From Candidatus Bathyarchaeota archaeon (GTDB lineage: Archaea; Thermoproteota; Bathyarchaeia; Bathyarchaeales; Bathycorpusculaceae): 5,426 bases of DNA. The stretch's first letter is position 1; each line of letters begins with the position of its first letter. Both the position numbers and the translations under genes were made by a program. Below, one piece after another: positions 4,322 to 5,426 of the stretch. The stretch spans positions 1-5,426 of the forward strand of contig JAOZHM010000208.1 in assembly GCA_026014845.1 (NCBI GenBank). Reading direction: 5' to 3'. The notes beneath the pieces are model-generated. The model did no database searches and had not been told where the DNA came from. It worked only from the letters and a program-made list of their open reading frames with translations.

Positions 4322-4442
4322 TTTTCTTGGAAAATAGAAAATCCTTTTGCTTGCTTGGAGCTGACACAGCCGACCTATGCTACATTAGCATCTTAGACCT
4401 AGTAACTATCACAAATAGTTATGGAAAAACGTTCGGAAAACC
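4322..4442. repeat. Cluster of four short palindromes and GGAAAA repeats
   Basis: Four short inverted repeats lie within 100 bases. They are TTTTC-TTG-GAAAA (4322-4334), GCTG-ACA-CAGC (4360-4370), ATGCTA-CAT-TAGCAT (4377-4391) and TAACTAT-CACAA-ATAGTTA (4403-4421). GACCTA occurs at 4372-4377 and 4396-4401, bracketing the third. GGAAAA occurs at 4329, 4423 and 4435. The cluster lies between the orc1-wHTH operon and the next gene. It could be an operator array, a termination region or part of a replication origin. No G-rich tail typical of canonical ORB boxes is seen. Confidence 0.5.
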
Positions 4443-4484
4443 GCCCAATTGATGAGCCTTTATCTTCCTTTTTTTCTATTTGTA

Positions 4485-4754
4485 TTATTGCTCCCAAACT
4501 TCGAGAAGATTTTGTATGGCTTTAGTTTTAGGTGAGTGTTTATCGAGCCTGTAGATTCGGATTCTTCCAAATCGTTTATGCTGGACAATTCCTTCATTTT
4601 CTAACACCTTCAAATGCTTGTTTGTCGTTCCATAATTCACACCGAGCCTGCGAGCGATCCCTGAAATATTAAGTTCACCAACTTGCCACAGGATTTTTAG
4701 AATCTTCATTCGAATCCTTGAACAAAAAAAGTCTTCTATATTCATAGCTTTCAC
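4485..4754 (-). CDS. Small ArsR-like winged-helix protein coupled to orc1/cdc6
   Basis: The 89 residues make one compact winged helix. Helix 1 is RMKILKILWQVG (15-26), helix 2 ISGIARRLGV (30-39) and recognition helix YGTTNKHLKVLENEGIV (41-57). The wing is QHKRFGRIRIYRLD (58-71), followed by a short C-terminal helix KTKAIQNLLEVWEQ that may mediate dimers. Fold and size suit an ArsR-type dimeric DNA binder, but the metal-site cysteines of classical ArsR are absent (only C11 is present). The GTG start (4754-4752) shares GTGA with the orc1 stop, a 4-base overlap, and GAGGA at 4765-4761 lies six bases before it. ATG 4745 is an alternative start fifteen bases from that site and is less favoured. 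The overlap implies translational coupling with the initiator, so the protein may regulate the operon or act beside Orc1 at DNA; that role is inferred. Confidence 0.88.
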   Translation of the reverse strand: MKAMNIEDFFCSRIRMKILKILWQVGELNISGIARRLGVNYGTTNKHLKVLENEGIVQHKRFGRIRIYRLDKHSPKTKAIQNLLEVWEQ

Positions 4755-5426
4755 GACTTTTCCTCTTGCAGAAGATTGCTTAATTCTTTCTCTAGTTCGT
4801 AAGCTGGAATTCTAGGCAAAGAGACAAATGTGGATCTTCCACGCGAACCAGTCGCTGAAACTTCAGTTTCGACTATGCCTACAGTTGAAAGTGTACGCAA
4901 ATACTTCCACAGTTGCGTGTGGCTGTGCGGTTGAACGTCAAACTCTTCGCAGACAACAGCATAAGCTTGTTCAGCCTCTGCTAAAGAAACGTAAGCCCTC
5001 TCATGTTGCTTAAAAAATCTGGCTATGCCAAGCAAAAACAGTTTTTCATGCAGCCTTAATGATGCCACGTCACTTTTGCGCATAACAGCGTATATGCTGG
5101 AAGCGGCTTTTCGGACACACTCTGGCGTAACCGTGTCCAAATCTTCAGCATCTGCGTATTTCCCAGCTCTCCAAAGCAGTTCAATGCCGAATCGAGCGTT
5201 TCCGTTTTCGGAAAAGGCAAGTTCAGCTGTTAAGCTTACGGTGTCTTCTGACACTGTTAAAGGCTTAAAAGCAATTGAAACACGGTTGTTGAGGATGTCC
5301 GTAAGCTGTTGTTCAGAGTATCTGTCAAGGTGAATTATGTTGGATTGTAAAGTGCTTCTTGCGCTCGCATCTAACTGTTCAATCGCTTTTAGGCTTCGTA
5401 AAATGCATATCAACGAGATTCTCTGA
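4751..5426 (-). CDS. cdc6: Orc1/Cdc6 replication initiator (C-terminal part, cut by window edge)
   Basis: Orc1/Cdc6 proteins are AAA+ ATPases that bind origin recognition boxes and load the MCM helicase. The visible 224 residues are open to the window's right edge, so Walker A and B lie outside. The fragment starts in the sensor-1 strand region (ISLICILRSLKAIEQLD). The lid follows, HLDRYSEQQLTDILNNR and AFKPLTVSED, then sensor 2 in GNARFGIELLWRAGKYAD (Arg at fragment residue 78). A winged-helix DNA-binding domain spans about 124-205: LHEKLFLLGIARFF, then HTQLWKYLRTLSTVGIV as recognition helix, and the wing SATGSRGRSTFVSL. All expected C-terminal parts are present, with no frameshift. The position where many Cdc6 proteins carry the sensor-1 Asn reads Arg (ILRSL). 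The TTG at 5413 is internal, not the start. The stop overlaps the start of the downstream winged-helix gene. Confidence 0.94.
   Translation of the reverse strand, partial: QRISLICILRSLKAIEQLDASARSTLQSNIIHLDRYSEQQLTDILNNRVSIAFKPLTVSEDTVSLTAELAFSENGNARFGIELLWRAGKYADAEDLDTVTPECVRKAASSIYAVMRKSDVASLRLHEKLFLLGIARFFKQHERAYVSLAEAEQAYAVVCEEFDVQPHSHTQLWKYLRTLSTVGIVETEVSATGSRGRSTFVSLPRIPAYELEKELSNLLQEEKS

Noticed and set aside
5025..5333. Plus-strand 102-codon ORF opposite orc1/cdc6
   Set aside because: It is a shadow of the conserved Orc1/Cdc6 lid and winged-helix region.
1..5426. CRISPR array, insertion sequence or complete defence system
   Set aside because: No regularly spaced repeats, transposase, terminal inverted repeats or defence-gene motifs were seen anywhere in the window.

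Overview
The window is archaeal chromosomal DNA. It encodes the N-terminus of an Alba chromatin protein, a single-domain TRAM protein, a two-repeat TATA-binding protein (TBP) and the C-terminal part of an Orc1/Cdc6 replication initiator. Several starts have Shine-Dalgarno sequences that match the archaeal 16S tail (GGAGG or GGTGAT types), and A/T-rich TATA-like boxes lie about 25 bases before likely transcription starts. Protein style (an ArnR1-like winged helix, the Orc1 subtype, a membrane-anchored family 2 glycosyltransferase remnant) feels closest to uncultured TACK-type archaea such as Bathyarchaeia. That placement is a guess from protein style; no marker here proves it.

Layout. At 1-472 on the minus strand, a TRAM gene is followed by alba, which runs off the left edge. 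A perfect 11+11 bp palindrome sits between them. A 310-base divergent spacer (473-782) separates TRAM from tbp (783-1343, plus) and holds a 12-bp direct repeat and foldable segments. At 1383-1939 (minus) lies a broken glycosyltransferase gene. Two slippage-type changes, one in a short A run and one in a GC tract, explain its main frame changes. The stretch 1940-2293 has no convincing gene until a promoter that serves a 41-codon ORF at 2294-2419. An ArnR1-like winged-helix regulator (2473-2811, minus) and an MJ0936/YfcE-type metallophosphoesterase (3001-3498, plus) diverge from a 189-base spacer. The phosphoesterase converges, with 18 bases between stops, on an unrecognised 234-residue helical protein (3517-4221, minus) that begins with TTG. 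At the right end, orc1/cdc6 (4751 to the edge, minus) overlaps a small winged-helix gene (4485-4754) by GTGA. The spacer below that operon (4222-4484) is rich in short palindromes and contains an 11-bp tandem repeat.

How the genes fit together. Most genes serve information processing: chromatin (Alba), RNA (TRAM), transcription (TBP and two winged-helix proteins) and replication (Orc1/Cdc6). The firmest functional coupling is the orc1-wHTH overlap, which implies co-translation and perhaps joint control of initiation or of the operon itself. I see no CRISPR array, tRNA, rRNA, insertion sequence or complete defence system. The candidates for something new are the orc1-linked winged-helix protein with its palindrome-rich spacer, the alba-side palindrome, and the repeated element between TRAM and tbp.
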